Shown: positions 26,451-35,538 of the stretch, piece by piece
Position numbering within the stretch: position 1 is the first letter of the stretch
How the letters are laid out: every line of letters begins with the position of its first letter
Assembly: GCF_002564025.1 (NCBI RefSeq)
Contig: NZ_PDJH01000001.1
Coordinates: forward strand, 2,170,001 to 2,234,000
Length of the DNA stretch: 64,000 nucleotides
From: Flavimobilis soli
GTDB lineage: Bacteria > Actinomycetota > Actinomycetes > Actinomycetales > Cellulomonadaceae
Reading direction: 5' to 3'
Program-made: the position numbers and the translations under genes
The notes under the pieces: generated by a model
What the model saw: the letters and a program-made list of their open reading frames with translations, nothing else
Told to the model about the DNA's origin: nothing
Databases searched by the model: none

Positions 26451-27668
26451 ATGCCGAGCCAGATCGCACCCCCGCCCCGCCTCCTCATGGGCCCGGGCCC
26501 GGTCAACGCGGACCCGCGGGTCCTGCGCGCGATGTCCGCCCAGCTCGTCGGGCAGTACGACCCGGTCATGACCGGCTACATGACCGAGACGATGGGGCTC
26601 CTGCGCGGCGTGTTCCGCACGCAGAACGAGCAGACCTTCCTCGTCGACGGCACGTCGCGCGCGGGCATCGAGGCGGCGCTCGTGTCGCTCGTCGAACCCG
26701 GCGACCGCGTGCTCGTCCCCGTCTTCGGGCGCTTCGGCCACCTGCTCGTCGAGATCGCGGAGCGCTGCGGCGCCGACGTCCATACGATCGAGCGCCCGTG
26801 GGGCGAGGTGTTCACCCCCGAGGAGATCGAGGCGGCGGTCGAGATGGTGCGCCCCGCGGTCGTCGCGGTCGTCCACGGCGATACGTCGACGACGCTCGCG
26901 CAGCCGCTCGACGGCCTCGGCGAGATCTGCCGCCGCTACGACGCGATCCTCTACGTCGACGCGACCGCCTCTCTCGGCGGCAACGACCTCGCGACCGACG
27001 AGCTCGGTCTCGACGTCGTCACGGCGGGCCTGCAGAAGTGCCTCGGCGGCCCCTCGGGCAGCGCGCCCATCACCCTCTCCGAGCGGGCTGTCGAGCGGAT
27101 CGTCGCCCGCCGTCACACCGAGGCAGGGATCCGCGACGCCGACGAGGAGGACGCCGCCGGTCGCCGCATCGCGTCGAACTACCTCGACCTCGCCCAGATC
27201 ATGGACTACTGGGGCCCGCGCCGGCTCAACCACCACACCGAGGCGACGACGATGCTCTACGGCGCGCGCGAGTGCGCCCGCCTCCTCGTCGAGGAGGGCA
27301 TGGACGCTGCGGTCGAGCGCCACCGGCTGCACGGCTCGGCCATGGCGATGGGCGTCACCGGTCTCGGTCTCGAGGTCTACGGCGACCAGCGCTACAAGAT
27401 GAACAACGTCGTGGGCGTCGTCATCCCCGACGGCGTGGTCGGCGACGACGTCCGCGGCGAGATGCTCAGCGACTACGGCATCGAGATCGGCACGTCCTTC
27501 GGCCCGTTGCACGGCAAGGTGTGGCGCATCGGCACGATGGGCTACAACGCCCGCAAGGACGCCGTCCTGACGACGCTCGCCGCGTTCGAGCAGGTGCTGC
27601 GCCGCGCGGGCGTGCCCGTCCCGGCCGGCGGCGGTGTCGAGGCCGCGCACGCGGTGTACGCCGCATGA
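26451..27668 (+). CDS. pucG: (S)-ureidoglycine-glyoxylate aminotransferase
   Basis: 405 residues, class V PLP aminotransferase. PucG transfers the amino group of ureidoglycine to glyoxylate, giving oxalurate and glycine. N-terminal LLMGPGPVNADPRVL, PLP-phosphate-binding VDGTSRAGIEA, Asp170 (LYVDATASLGG) and Schiff-base Lys196 (TAGLQKCLGGPSGSAP) are visible. RLNHHTEATTMLYGARE is typical of the alanine-glyoxylate/PucG group. Placement between allantoinase and allantoate amidohydrolase distinguishes it from serine-glyoxylate enzymes. RBS AAGGA. The stop overlaps allC. Confidence 0.9.
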   Translation: MPSQIAPPPRLLMGPGPVNADPRVLRAMSAQLVGQYDPVMTGYMTETMGLLRGVFRTQNEQTFLVDGTSRAGIEAALVSLVEPGDRVLVPVFGRFGHLLVEIAERCGADVHTIERPWGEVFTPEEIEAAVEMVRPAVVAVVHGDTSTTLAQPLDGLGEICRRYDAILYVDATASLGGNDLATDELGLDVVTAGLQKCLGGPSGSAPITLSERAVERIVARRHTEAGIRDADEEDAAGRRIASNYLDLAQIMDYWGPRRLNHHTEATTMLYGARECARLLVEEGMDAAVERHRLHGSAMAMGVTGLGLEVYGDQRYKMNNVVGVVIPDGVVGDDVRGEMLSDYGIEIGTSFGPLHGKVWRIGTMGYNARKDAVLTTLAAFEQVLRRAGVPVPAGGGVEAAHAVYAA

Positions 27669-28924
27669 CAGCCACCACGATCGGCCCCGTCGTCGCCGAG
27701 GTGCTCGCCCGCTGCGACGAGCTCGCCACGATCTCCGCACGCCCCGACCGCCTCGAGCGCCTGCACCTCACGCCCGAGCACGCCCGCGCGCACGACCTCG
27801 TCGAGCAGTGGATGCGGGCCGCCGGGATGCGCACGTGGCAGGACGCCGCCGGCAACCGCTGGGGCCGCGTCGAGGGCGCGACCCCCGGCCTGCCCGCCCT
27901 CGTCCTCGGCTCGCACACCGACACCGTCCCCGACGCGGGCCGCTACGACGGCATGCTCGGCGTCGTCCTCGCGATCGCCGTGGTCTCCCAGGTGGCCGAC
28001 CTGCTCCCGCAGGCACCGTTCGCGATCGAGGTCGTCGCGTTCAGCGACGAGGAGGGCACGCGCTTCGCGACGCCGCTCCTCGGTTCGCGCGCGGTCGCCG
28101 GCCTGTGGGACCCGGCGCTGCTCGACGTGACCGACGCCGACGGCGTCAGCCTGTGGAGCGCCTTCGAGGCGTTCGGCCTCGACCCCGAGCGCGTCGGCGA
28201 GGCGGCCCGGAGCCGCGAGGAGATCGTCGGCTACCTCGAGACGCACATCGAGCAGGGCCCCGAGCTCGAGGCAGCAGACCGCTCGCTCGCCGTCGTCTCG
28301 TCGATCGCGGGCGCACGCCGCTTCGCTATCACGGTCACCGGGGAGGCGCGCCACGCGGGCGGCACCCCGTATCCGCGGCGCCGTGACGCGCTCGTCGGCG
28401 CGAGCGAGATCGTCGTCGCGATCGAGGCGGCCGCCCGCCCGACGGCGTGCCTCGCCACGGTCGGGCGCCTCGCCGTCGAGCCGGGCGCGGTCAACGTCAT
28501 CGCCGGCCGCGCCGAGCTCACGCTTGACCTGCGCGCCGAGACCGACGCCGAGCGCGACGCGATGTTCGAGCGCCTGCTCGGCGAGATGCGCGCAGTGTGC
28601 GAGCGCCGCGGCCTCGACCTCGACGTCCGCGAGACGCACTCCGCGCCGTCGACCCCGTGCGCGCCGTGGCTGCAGGCCGCCGTCGCCGACGGCGTGCGTG
28701 CCTCGGGCGACCACGACCCGACCGTCATGTGGAGCCGCGCGGGCCACGACGGCATGGCCGTCGCCGCGGTCGCCGACATCGGCATGCTCTTCCTGCGCTG
28801 CCACGACGGCATCAGCCACCACCGCGACGAGGACGTACGTCCGATCGACGTCGCCCGCGCGCTCGAGGCCTTCGAGGCCGCGGTGCGATCGTGCGCCGCG
28901 CACGTCGCCGGGAGCCCGGCGTGA
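27665..28924 (+). CDS. allC: Allantoate amidohydrolase (M20-family metal-dependent)
   Basis: 419 residues. It hydrolyses allantoate to ureidoglycine, CO2 and ammonia. Metal ligands: His in LVLGSHTDTVPDAG, Asp in RYDGMLGV, Glu pair in FSDEEGTRF, His in THIEQGP and a C-terminal His in ISHHRDED. The dimerisation domain has TGEARHAGGTPYPRRRDAL, where the family usually shows HAGTTPM, so a small change sits near the hinge. Four-base overlap with pucG and with the following regulator gene. AllC fits better than N-carbamoylase because of its neighbours. Confidence 0.9.
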   Translation: MTATTIGPVVAEVLARCDELATISARPDRLERLHLTPEHARAHDLVEQWMRAAGMRTWQDAAGNRWGRVEGATPGLPALVLGSHTDTVPDAGRYDGMLGVVLAIAVVSQVADLLPQAPFAIEVVAFSDEEGTRFATPLLGSRAVAGLWDPALLDVTDADGVSLWSAFEAFGLDPERVGEAARSREEIVGYLETHIEQGPELEAADRSLAVVSSIAGARRFAITVTGEARHAGGTPYPRRRDALVGASEIVVAIEAAARPTACLATVGRLAVEPGAVNVIAGRAELTLDLRAETDAERDAMFERLLGEMRAVCERRGLDLDVRETHSAPSTPCAPWLQAAVADGVRASGDHDPTVMWSRAGHDGMAVAAVADIGMLFLRCHDGISHHRDEDVRPIDVARALEAFEAAVRSCAAHVAGSPA

Positions 28925-29856
28925 CCACCGTCCAGCCCGCGGGCCCGGGGTCCCAGGTGGCCGCGACGGACGGGGGCACGACGCCGAGCCCCGCGCCCAC
29001 GCCCCGCGCGATCGTCGCGATGCCGCCCGGCACCCGCATCGAGGCCCGCATCGAGGCCGCGATGAGCGACCTGTCCCGCCAGGAGCGGCGCGCCGCCGAG
29101 ACGCTGCTCGAGCACCTCGGCGACCTCGCGACCTACCGCGCGAGCGAGCTCGCCCGGCTCGCCGACGTGTCCAAGGCGACCATGAGCCGCCTCTTCCGCA
29201 GCCTCGGCTTCGCCGACTTCGAGGAGGTGCGCGAGCACCTGCGCGACCTGCGGTCCGCAGGGGAGCCGCGCGCCGTCGAGGCGCCGTCGTCCCTCGTCGC
29301 GCGCGCCGACGCCGAGGCGGAGGTCGTCCGCGAGGCGCTCGCCGCGCTCGACGCCGCCGTCGTCGCCGACGTCCAGGACCGCCTCGTCGCGGCCCGCCGC
29401 GTGCTCGTCCTCGGCTGGCGCAACAGCTACCCCGTCGCGCTGCACCTGCGCGAGCAGCTCCTCCAGGCCCGCAGCGCCGTCGTCGTCGCCCCGACGCCCG
29501 GCCAGGTCGTCGGCGAGGAGCTCGTCGACCTCGGCCCGGAGGACGTCGTCGTGGCGGTCGGCTTCCGCCGCCGCCCCACCGTCTTCGGCGCGGCCGTCGC
29601 CGCGGCCGCCGCCACCGGCGCCTACGTGCTGCTGCTCTCCGACCCCTCCGGGCACCGGCACGCGGCCTCCGCCCACGCGTGGCTGAGCTGCCCCGTCGCG
29701 TCGGGCCTCGCGTTCGACAGCTACGCGGCCCCCATGGCCGTCGCCGCCGTCCTCGCGGACGGCGTCCTGAGCCGCACCGGCCCCGGCGGGCGCGAGCGCA
29801 CGAGCCGCATCTCGCAGAGCTTCGAGACCCTCCAGGAGGTCGAGCGATGGATCTGA
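28921..29856 (+). CDS. MurR/RpiR family transcriptional regulator with SIS domain
   Basis: 311 residues. After a 45-residue Pro-rich extension comes the N-terminal helix-turn-helix (MSDLSRQERRAAETLLEHLGDLATYRASELARLADVSKATMSRLFRSLGF). The C-terminal SIS domain starts with RRVLVLGWRNSYPVALHLREQL. RpiR proteins sense phosphosugars or related ligands. One embedded in a purine operon is the best candidate for reading the operator motif found at four island promoters (inference). GTG start overlaps the allC stop (GTGA). The last 10 bases overlap the FAD-subunit gene. Confidence 0.88.
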   Translation: MTTVQPAGPGSQVAATDGGTTPSPAPTPRAIVAMPPGTRIEARIEAAMSDLSRQERRAAETLLEHLGDLATYRASELARLADVSKATMSRLFRSLGFADFEEVREHLRDLRSAGEPRAVEAPSSLVARADAEAEVVREALAALDAAVVADVQDRLVAARRVLVLGWRNSYPVALHLREQLLQARSAVVVAPTPGQVVGEELVDLGPEDVVVAVGFRRRPTVFGAAVAAAAATGAYVLLLSDPSGHRHAASAHAWLSCPVASGLAFDSYAAPMAVAAVLADGVLSRTGPGGRERTSRISQSFETLQEVERWI

Positions 29857-30725
29857 CCACCGTCACGAGCTACCGGCACGCCCGGACCGTCGACGACCTC
29901 GACCTCGCGCCCGGCGAGGTCTTCGTCGCAGGCGGCACGTGGCTCTTCTCCGAGCCGCAGCCCGGCGTGACCGGGCTCGTCGACCTGACCACCCTCGGCT
30001 GGGACGACTGGCAGGTGCTGCCCGACGGCGACCTGCGCATCGGCGCGACCTGCACGGTCGAGAGGCTCCAGCAGATCCCCGCGGACGTCGTCGGCCCTGC
30101 GGCCTCGCTCGTGCGCGCCTGCGCCGACGCGTTCCTCATGTCGTTCAAGATCCAGACCGCCGCGACCGTCGGCGGGAACCTCGCGATGGCGCTGCCCGCC
30201 GGCGCGATGATCTCGCTCATGTCCAGCCTCGACGCGACCGCCGTCGTCTGGGGCCCGGGCGGGCCGCGCCGCGAGCCCGTCGAGTCGTTCGTGCGCGGCG
30301 TCCGCGAGACGAGCCTCGAGCCGGGCGAGGTGCTGCGCGCGATCGACGTGCCGCGCCGCGCCCTGGTGGGCCGCCACGCGATGCGCAAGATCGCGCTCGC
30401 GAAGCTGGGGCGCTCGTCGTGCGTCGTCGTCGGCCGCGTCGACCTCGACGGCAGCGCGACCGTGACTGTCACCGCGGCGACGCCGCGGCCCGCCGTTCTG
30501 CGCTTCGCCACGATCCCCACGGCGGACGACCTGCGCGACGCCGTCGCGCAGGTCGGCGCGGACGTCGGCTGGTACGCCGACGCCCACGGCCCCGCGGACT
30601 GGCGCGCCGCGATGGCCGCCGAGCTGGCCGAGCAGGTGCGGGCCGAGCTCGCCGCACCCGGACCGACGCGCGCCGAGCACGCGACACCCGCGCAGGCGGA
30701 GCCTGCCGGACAGGAGGACCGATGA
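29847..30725 (+). CDS. Xanthine dehydrogenase FAD-binding subunit
   Basis: 292 residues, CO-dehydrogenase-flavoprotein/XdhB type. FAD-binding VAGGTWLFSEPQPG near the N-terminus and TAATVGGNLAMALPAGAM in the middle are the two FAD motifs, and the C-terminal domain follows (LAKLGRSSCVVVGRV). It passes electrons from the iron-sulfur clusters to the external acceptor. The last ~25 residues are a Glu/Ala/Pro-rich tail. The ATG (29847) sits inside the end of the rpiR-like gene, and the stop overlaps the next gene by four bases. Confidence 0.9.
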   Translation: MDLTTVTSYRHARTVDDLDLAPGEVFVAGGTWLFSEPQPGVTGLVDLTTLGWDDWQVLPDGDLRIGATCTVERLQQIPADVVGPAASLVRACADAFLMSFKIQTAATVGGNLAMALPAGAMISLMSSLDATAVVWGPGGPRREPVESFVRGVRETSLEPGEVLRAIDVPRRALVGRHAMRKIALAKLGRSSCVVVGRVDLDGSATVTVTAATPRPAVLRFATIPTADDLRDAVAQVGADVGWYADAHGPADWRAAMAAELAEQVRAELAAPGPTRAEHATPAQAEPAGQEDR

Positions 30726-33559
30726 GCATCACGATCGACGGCCGCGCCGCGGCGAGCGCGCCCGCGCCCGGGCAGTGCCTGCGCACGTTCCTGCGCGACG
30801 AGGGCGCGCTCGGCGTGAAGAAGGGCTGCGACGCGGGCGACTGCGGCGCCTGCACCGTCATGCTCGACGGTACCCCCGTGCACTCGTGCATCACCCCCGC
30901 CCACCGCGCCGAGGGGCGCGGGGTCACGACCGTCTCCGGCCTCGGCACGCCCGAGGCGCTCAGCCCCGTGCAGCAGCGCTTCGTCGACGCCGCCGGGTTC
31001 CAGTGCGGCTTCTGCACCGCCGGCTACGTCGTCACGGCGTCCGCGATCGCCGACGAGAACGGCGAGCTGCCGCATATGACGGACGCCGAGCTCGAGCGCA
31101 CGTTCAAGGGCAACCTGTGCCGCTGCACCGGCTACCGCTCGGTGCGCGACGCGCTCGCCGGGACGTGCAACGTCGACCGCTCCGCGCAGGACGGCTCGGG
31201 CGACGCCCCGCACGGCCGTTCGCTCGCCGCGCCCGCCGGCCCGCGCGTCGTCACGGGGACCGAGGAGTACACGCTCGACCAGCCGACCGTCGGCGTGCTG
31301 CACCTCGCGGTGCTGCGCAGCCCGCACGCGCACGCCCGCATCACCGCGATCGACGTCGAGCGCGCCCGCGCCCTCCCGGGCGTCCGTCTCGTGCTCACGC
31401 ACGAGGACGTGCCCGATGTCCTCTACTCGACCGGCCGGCACGAGTCGCGGCTCGACGACCCGGACGACACCCGCATGCTCGACGACGTCGTCCGCTTCCG
31501 CGGGCAGCGCGTCGCCGCGGTCGTCGCCGAGTCGGTGCACGTCGCGCGCGCCGCGCTCGACCAGATCGACGTCACGTACGAGGTCCTCGAGCACGTCGTC
31601 GACCCCGAGGTCGCACGCCAGCCGGGCGCGCCGCTCGTCCACGGCGACAAGGACCCCGAGGCGAGTCGCATCTCCGAGCCCGGCCGCAACGTCGTCGCGC
31701 AGACCCACGGCGAGGTCGGCGACGTCGCGGCAGGCCTCGAGGAGGCCGACGTCGTCGTCTCCGGCACGTGGCGGACGGCGCGCGTGACGCACGCGAGCCT
31801 CGAGACGCACGGCGCACGAGCATGGGTCGACTCGGCCGGCCGTCTCGTCGTGCGCAGCTCGACGCAGGTGCCGTTCCTCGTGCGCGACGAGCTCGCGCAC
31901 GTCCTCGCCCTCGACCCTGAGCGTGTGCGCGTCTTCACCGCGCGCGTCGGCGGCGGCTTCGGCGGCAAGCAAGAGCTGCTCGTCGAGGACCTCGTGAGCC
32001 TCGCCGCCCTGCGGCTCGGAGAGCCGGTCCAGTGGGAGCTGACGCGCGAGGAGCAGTTCGCGGCCGTGCCGCTGCGGCACCCGATGCGCGTCTCGGTGAC
32101 GCTCGGTGCTCGCTCGGACGGCACGCTCACCGCGATGCAGGTCGACGTCCTCTCCGACACGGGCGCATACGGCAACCACGGGCCGGGCGTGCTGTTCCAC
32201 GGCTGCCACGAGTCGGTCGCGACGTACCGCTGCGCCAACAAGCGCGTCGACGCCGAGGCCGTCTACACGCACAACCCGCCGTCGGGAGCGTTCCGCGGGT
32301 ACGGGCTCGGCCAGGTGGTGTTCGGCATCGAGTCGGCGATGGACGAGCTCGCGCAGCGGCTCGGCATGTCGCCGTTCGACCTGCGGCGGCGCAACGTCGT
32401 CGTGCCTGGTGACGACTTCATCGTCAACGGACCGCCCGGCGGGGACCTGGCGTTCGGGTCGTACGGCCTCGACCAGTGCCTCGACCTCGTCGAGGCAGAC
32501 CTCGCCGCGGCGGTCGCGCGCGGGGTCGACGCCGACGTGCCCGCGGGCTGGCGCGTCGCGGACGGCATGGCGGCCGCGATGATCGCGACGATCCCGCCGC
32601 GTGGGCACCACTCGCACGCCGCAGTCACGATGGGGCTCGACGGGACGGTGACGGTCGCGGTGGGGACGGCGGAGTTCGGCAACGGCACGGCGACCGTGCA
32701 CACGCAGCTCGCCGCGACCGAGCTCGGCGTCCCTGCGGACCGGGTACGGCTGCGGACGGCGGACACGGACACGTCCGGGTACGACACGGGGGCGTACGGC
32801 TCGACCGGCTCGGTCGTCGCCGGCGGCGCGGTCGTCAAAGCGGCGAGGGCGCTGCGCGACGCGCTCCTCGCGCGTGCCGAGGAGCTCGTCGCGTCGCCCG
32901 TCGGAGCGGGCGCGGGCGGCAGCGCGCGTGCGGGGGCGGCCGACGCGGTGCGGGTGGACGACGGCTCGGGGCCGGGCGCCGGCGTCGGCCTCGCCGAGGC
33001 GCCGCCCGGGAAGGGACGCATCGAGGCCGACGGCGTCGTCGTCGCCGGGGTGCTCGTGCCGTGGCACGTGCTGCTGCAGGAGCCGGTGACGTGCGAGGGC
33101 GAGCACCACGGCACGCCCCGCTCCGTCGCGTTCAACGTCCAGGGCGTGCGTCTCGCGGTCAACCCTGCGACGGGTGAGGTGCGCGTGCTGCACGCCGTGC
33201 AGGCCGTCGACGCGGGCGTCGTCGTCAACCCCGAGCAGCTGCGGGGCCAGGTCGAGGGCGGCTTCGCGCAGGGCCTCGGCGGAGCGCTCTACGAGGAGGT
33301 CGTGCTCGAGGACGGCGCCGTGACCACGCGCACCTTCCGCGAGTACCGCGTGCCGCAGATGGCCGATGTCCCGCCGATCACCGTCCTGTTCGCCGACACG
33401 TACGACGCGATCGGTCCGCGCGGCGCGAAGTCCATGAGCGAGGCGCCCTACAACCCCGTCGCCCCCGCGATCGCGAACGCGATCTCCCGCGCCCTCGGTG
33501 CCCGGCCGCGTGAGCTGCCGATGTCCCGGGACCGCCTCTGGCGCCTCGCGAACGCCTGA
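30722..33559 (+). CDS. Xanthine dehydrogenase, fused 2Fe-2S and molybdopterin-binding subunit
   Basis: 945 residues, combining what are two polypeptides in many bacterial xanthine dehydrogenases. Residues 1-150: plant-type 2Fe-2S cluster Cys36/41/44/56 (GCDAGDCGACTV), then the all-helical 2Fe-2S cluster Cys95/98 (QCGFCTAGY) and Cys133/135 (NLCRCTGYR). Residues ~165-945: Moco domain with RVGGGFGGKQE, NPPSGAFRGYGLGQ and the catalytic Glu in GAKSMSEAPYNPVAPAI. It oxidises hypoxanthine and xanthine to urate. The fusion lacks the FAD domain, which is encoded just upstream. Last gene of the operon. Confidence 0.92.
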   Translation: MSITIDGRAAASAPAPGQCLRTFLRDEGALGVKKGCDAGDCGACTVMLDGTPVHSCITPAHRAEGRGVTTVSGLGTPEALSPVQQRFVDAAGFQCGFCTAGYVVTASAIADENGELPHMTDAELERTFKGNLCRCTGYRSVRDALAGTCNVDRSAQDGSGDAPHGRSLAAPAGPRVVTGTEEYTLDQPTVGVLHLAVLRSPHAHARITAIDVERARALPGVRLVLTHEDVPDVLYSTGRHESRLDDPDDTRMLDDVVRFRGQRVAAVVAESVHVARAALDQIDVTYEVLEHVVDPEVARQPGAPLVHGDKDPEASRISEPGRNVVAQTHGEVGDVAAGLEEADVVVSGTWRTARVTHASLETHGARAWVDSAGRLVVRSSTQVPFLVRDELAHVLALDPERVRVFTARVGGGFGGKQELLVEDLVSLAALRLGEPVQWELTREEQFAAVPLRHPMRVSVTLGARSDGTLTAMQVDVLSDTGAYGNHGPGVLFHGCHESVATYRCANKRVDAEAVYTHNPPSGAFRGYGLGQVVFGIESAMDELAQRLGMSPFDLRRRNVVVPGDDFIVNGPPGGDLAFGSYGLDQCLDLVEADLAAAVARGVDADVPAGWRVADGMAAAMIATIPPRGHHSHAAVTMGLDGTVTVAVGTAEFGNGTATVHTQLAATELGVPADRVRLRTADTDTSGYDTGAYGSTGSVVAGGAVVKAARALRDALLARAEELVASPVGAGAGGSARAGAADAVRVDDGSGPGAGVGLAEAPPGKGRIEADGVVVAGVLVPWHVLLQEPVTCEGEHHGTPRSVAFNVQGVRLAVNPATGEVRVLHAVQAVDAGVVVNPEQLRGQVEGGFAQGLGGALYEEVVLEDGAVTTRTFREYRVPQMADVPPITVLFADTYDAIGPRGAKSMSEAPYNPVAPAIANAISRALGARPRELPMSRDRLWRLANA

Positions 33560-33618
33560 CCGGGTGCGAGGGCGGCCGTGCCGCCGCCCCCGCTGGCCGC
33601 GGCCGGCCCGTGCCGCCC

Positions 33619-33776
33619 ACCTCGGCGCGAGGTAGGCCCCTGCCCGCGAGGTAGGCCCCTGCCCGCGAGGTAGGCCCCTGCCCGCGAGGTAGGCCCCTGC
33701 TCGCGAGGTAGGGGTTTGCGCTCGCGGTAGGGCCCTGCAAGGCCCTGTCTCGCGTGGACGGCCCTACCTCGGCGGA
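33619..33776. repeat. 19-bp tandem repeat array with inverted flanking copies
   Basis: A unit of about GCGAGGTAGGCCCCTGCCC recurs with exact 19-bp period from 33627 (starts 33627, 33646, 33665, 33684, 33703), with a degenerate sixth copy at 33722. On the left ACCTCG pairs with the first copy (33619-33633), and on the right GGCCCTACCTCG is an inverted copy. The whole array can therefore fold. It fills the 256-bp gap between convergent xdh and xdhC and holds no gene. Confidence 0.85.
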
Positions 33777-33815
33777 GGGGGGAGGTGTGACCGGCCGTGG
33801 CCGGCCAGGGCGGGT

Positions 33816-34829
33816 TCACGCAGCCGAGAGCGGCTGGGCGCCGCGACCTGCGCGGGCCGCGAGGATCTCCGCCAGGACGGAGACGGCGAGCTCGCCCGGG
33901 GTGCGGGCGCCGACGTCGAGCCCGAGCGGCGAGCGCACGGACGCGACGAGCGCCTGGTCGACGCCGTCGGCCAGGAGCGTCGCGGCGCGGCGGTCGCGCG
34001 TGCGGCGCGACGCCATCGCGCCGACGAACCCCGTTCCGGCACGCAGCGCGATGCCGAGCGACTCGGCGTCGTACCGCTCGTCGTGCGCCATGACGCACAG
34101 CGCGTCGCGCGGCCCCAGGGCGAGAGTCGGCAGCACGCGCTGCGGCCACGCGGCGACGACGTGCGTCGCCTCGGGGAAACGCTCCTTCGTGCAGAACACC
34201 GGGCGCGGGTCGCACACGACGACCGACCAGCCCGCCCCCGCGCCGAGCGCGCACAGCGCCGCGGCCTCCGCCGTCGCGCCGAGCAGGACGAGCCGCGGCG
34301 CGGCCTCGCGCGTCTCCCAGAACAGGGGAGCACCCTCGGGGGCCGACGCGTGGTCGCGTCCCGTGGCAGGCCCGTCCACGACGACGCCGTAGCGCGCCGA
34401 GAGGCCCTCTGCTGCGCGCTCGACCTGGTGCAGCGCGTCGGGCGAGTCGTCGAGCAGACGCACGAGCACCTCGACCCGGCCCCCGCACGTCAGCCCCATG
34501 GACAGGTCGCCGTCGAGCGGACCCAGACCGAGCAGGTCGTCGCCCGGGAGGGCGCGCGCGAACAGGTCGGCAGCACCCGCCGACGCCGCGGCGTCGACCC
34601 GGCCGAGGACGTGCGCGGGCGCGCCCGCGAGCACCGCGAGGCACGCCTCGTGGACCTGAGCCTCGACGCAACCGCCGGTCAAGGACCCGAGCACGGCGCC
34701 GTCGTCGCGCACCGCCATCGACGTCCCCGCAGGCCTGGGCGCGCTCCCGTGCACCGCGACGATCGTCGCGACGGCGACGCGGTGACCCTGGCGCTGCCAC
34801 GCCAGCAGGTCTCGGGAGAGCTCGAGCAT
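33816..34829 (-). CDS. xdhC: XdhC-type molybdenum cofactor maturation factor
   Basis: 337 residues. XdhC proteins receive and sulfurate the molybdenum cofactor and insert it into xanthine dehydrogenase. Both Pfam-type halves are present: the N-terminal XdhC/CoxI domain (VATIVAVHGSAPRPAGTSMAVRDDGAVLGSLTGGCVEAQV) and the C-terminal Rossmann domain (RLVLLGATAEAAALCALGAGAGWSVVVCDPRP, then ALCVMAHDERYD and FVGAMASRRTRDRR). ATG at 34829 lies seven bases from a minus-strand TAGCGT (34842-34837), so the message is probably leaderless. Divergent from guaD, with operator site C between them. Confidence 0.9.
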   Translation of the reverse strand: MLELSRDLLAWQRQGHRVAVATIVAVHGSAPRPAGTSMAVRDDGAVLGSLTGGCVEAQVHEACLAVLAGAPAHVLGRVDAAASAGAADLFARALPGDDLLGLGPLDGDLSMGLTCGGRVEVLVRLLDDSPDALHQVERAAEGLSARYGVVVDGPATGRDHASAPEGAPLFWETREAAPRLVLLGATAEAAALCALGAGAGWSVVVCDPRPVFCTKERFPEATHVVAAWPQRVLPTLALGPRDALCVMAHDERYDAESLGIALRAGTGFVGAMASRRTRDRRAATLLADGVDQALVASVRSPLGLDVGARTPGELAVSVLAEILAARAGRGAQPLSAA

Positions 34830-34843
34830 GGACACGACGCTAC

Positions 34844-34868
34844 GGAACAGATGTTTCAGGGCCGTAAG
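34844..34868 (-). promoter_or_regulatory. Purine-island operator candidate, site C
   Basis: Minus strand CTTAC-N6-GAAAC-N3-TGTTCC, immediately upstream of the xdhC -10 (TAGCGT) and so within the promoter spacer. It can affect both xdhC and the divergent guaD. Confidence 0.55.
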
Positions 34869-34942
34869 CGCCCGGAGACGTCCGCGCAACACTCGCCGCG
34901 CAGCATGGTCGCAGCACCAGGACCAGACCGAGGGAGCCCACC

Positions 34943-35437
34943 ATGACCATCACCAGCGAGCCCACCACCGCCGTCGAGACGCGGTGGCTCGACCTGGCCG
35001 TCGAGCTCGCGGTCCGCAACGTCGCCGAGGGCGGCGGACCGTTCGGCGCCGTGATCGTCCGCGGCGGCGAGCTCGTCGCGACCGGCCAGAACCGCGTGAC
35101 GCGCGACCTCGACCCGACCGCCCACGCCGAGGTCCAGGCGATCCGCGCCGCGTGCCGCAAGCTCGGCTCGTTCTCGCTCGCGGGCTGCGAGCTGTACACG
35201 TCGTGCGAGCCGTGCCCCCTGTGCGCGTCGGCGTCGCTGTGGGCACGCCTCGACCGCGTCGTTTTCGCAGCCGACCGGCACGACGCCGCTGCGGGCGGCT
35301 TCGACGACCGCGCCTTCTACGAGCTCATGACGCGGGAGCCCGGCACCTGGCCGACGCCGGTCGAGGGTCTGCGCACCGCGACCGCCTTCACGCCGTTCGA
35401 GGCGTGGAGCGCGAACACCGCCCGCACCGACTACTGA
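34943..35437 (+). CDS. guaD: Guanine deaminase (cytidine-deaminase-fold nucleoside deaminase)
   Basis: 164 residues. Zinc site His61-Ala-Glu63 (PTAHAEVQAIR) with Cys91 and Cys94 (TSCEPCPLCAS). NVAEGGGPFGAVIV and the C-terminal aromatic-rich tail (FTPFEAWSANTARTDY) are features of the bacterial GuaD/GDEase subgroup that closes the active site with the partner's C-terminus. It converts guanine to xanthine, feeding the adjacent xanthine dehydrogenase. GAGGGAG precedes the ATG. Closely related tRNA adenosine deaminases differ in C-terminus and context. Confidence 0.87.
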   Translation: MTITSEPTTAVETRWLDLAVELAVRNVAEGGGPFGAVIVRGGELVATGQNRVTRDLDPTAHAEVQAIRAACRKLGSFSLAGCELYTSCEPCPLCASASLWARLDRVVFAADRHDAAAGGFDDRAFYELMTREPGTWPTPVEGLRTATAFTPFEAWSANTARTDY

Positions 35438-35450
35438 CGGCACCACCTGT

Positions 35451-35486
35451 GCGGCCCGCCCTGGAGAACGCTCTGCGGCGGGCCGC
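35451..35486 (+). terminator. guaD terminator
   Basis: Stem GCGGCCCGCC (35451-35460) with its complement at 35477-35486 and a 16-nt loop, 14 bp after the stop. Confidence 0.5.
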
Positions 35487-35538
35487 GCTGCATCCGCAAG
35501 GGAGCGTGAACATCCGCGTCTCGTCAGCAATGCAGACG

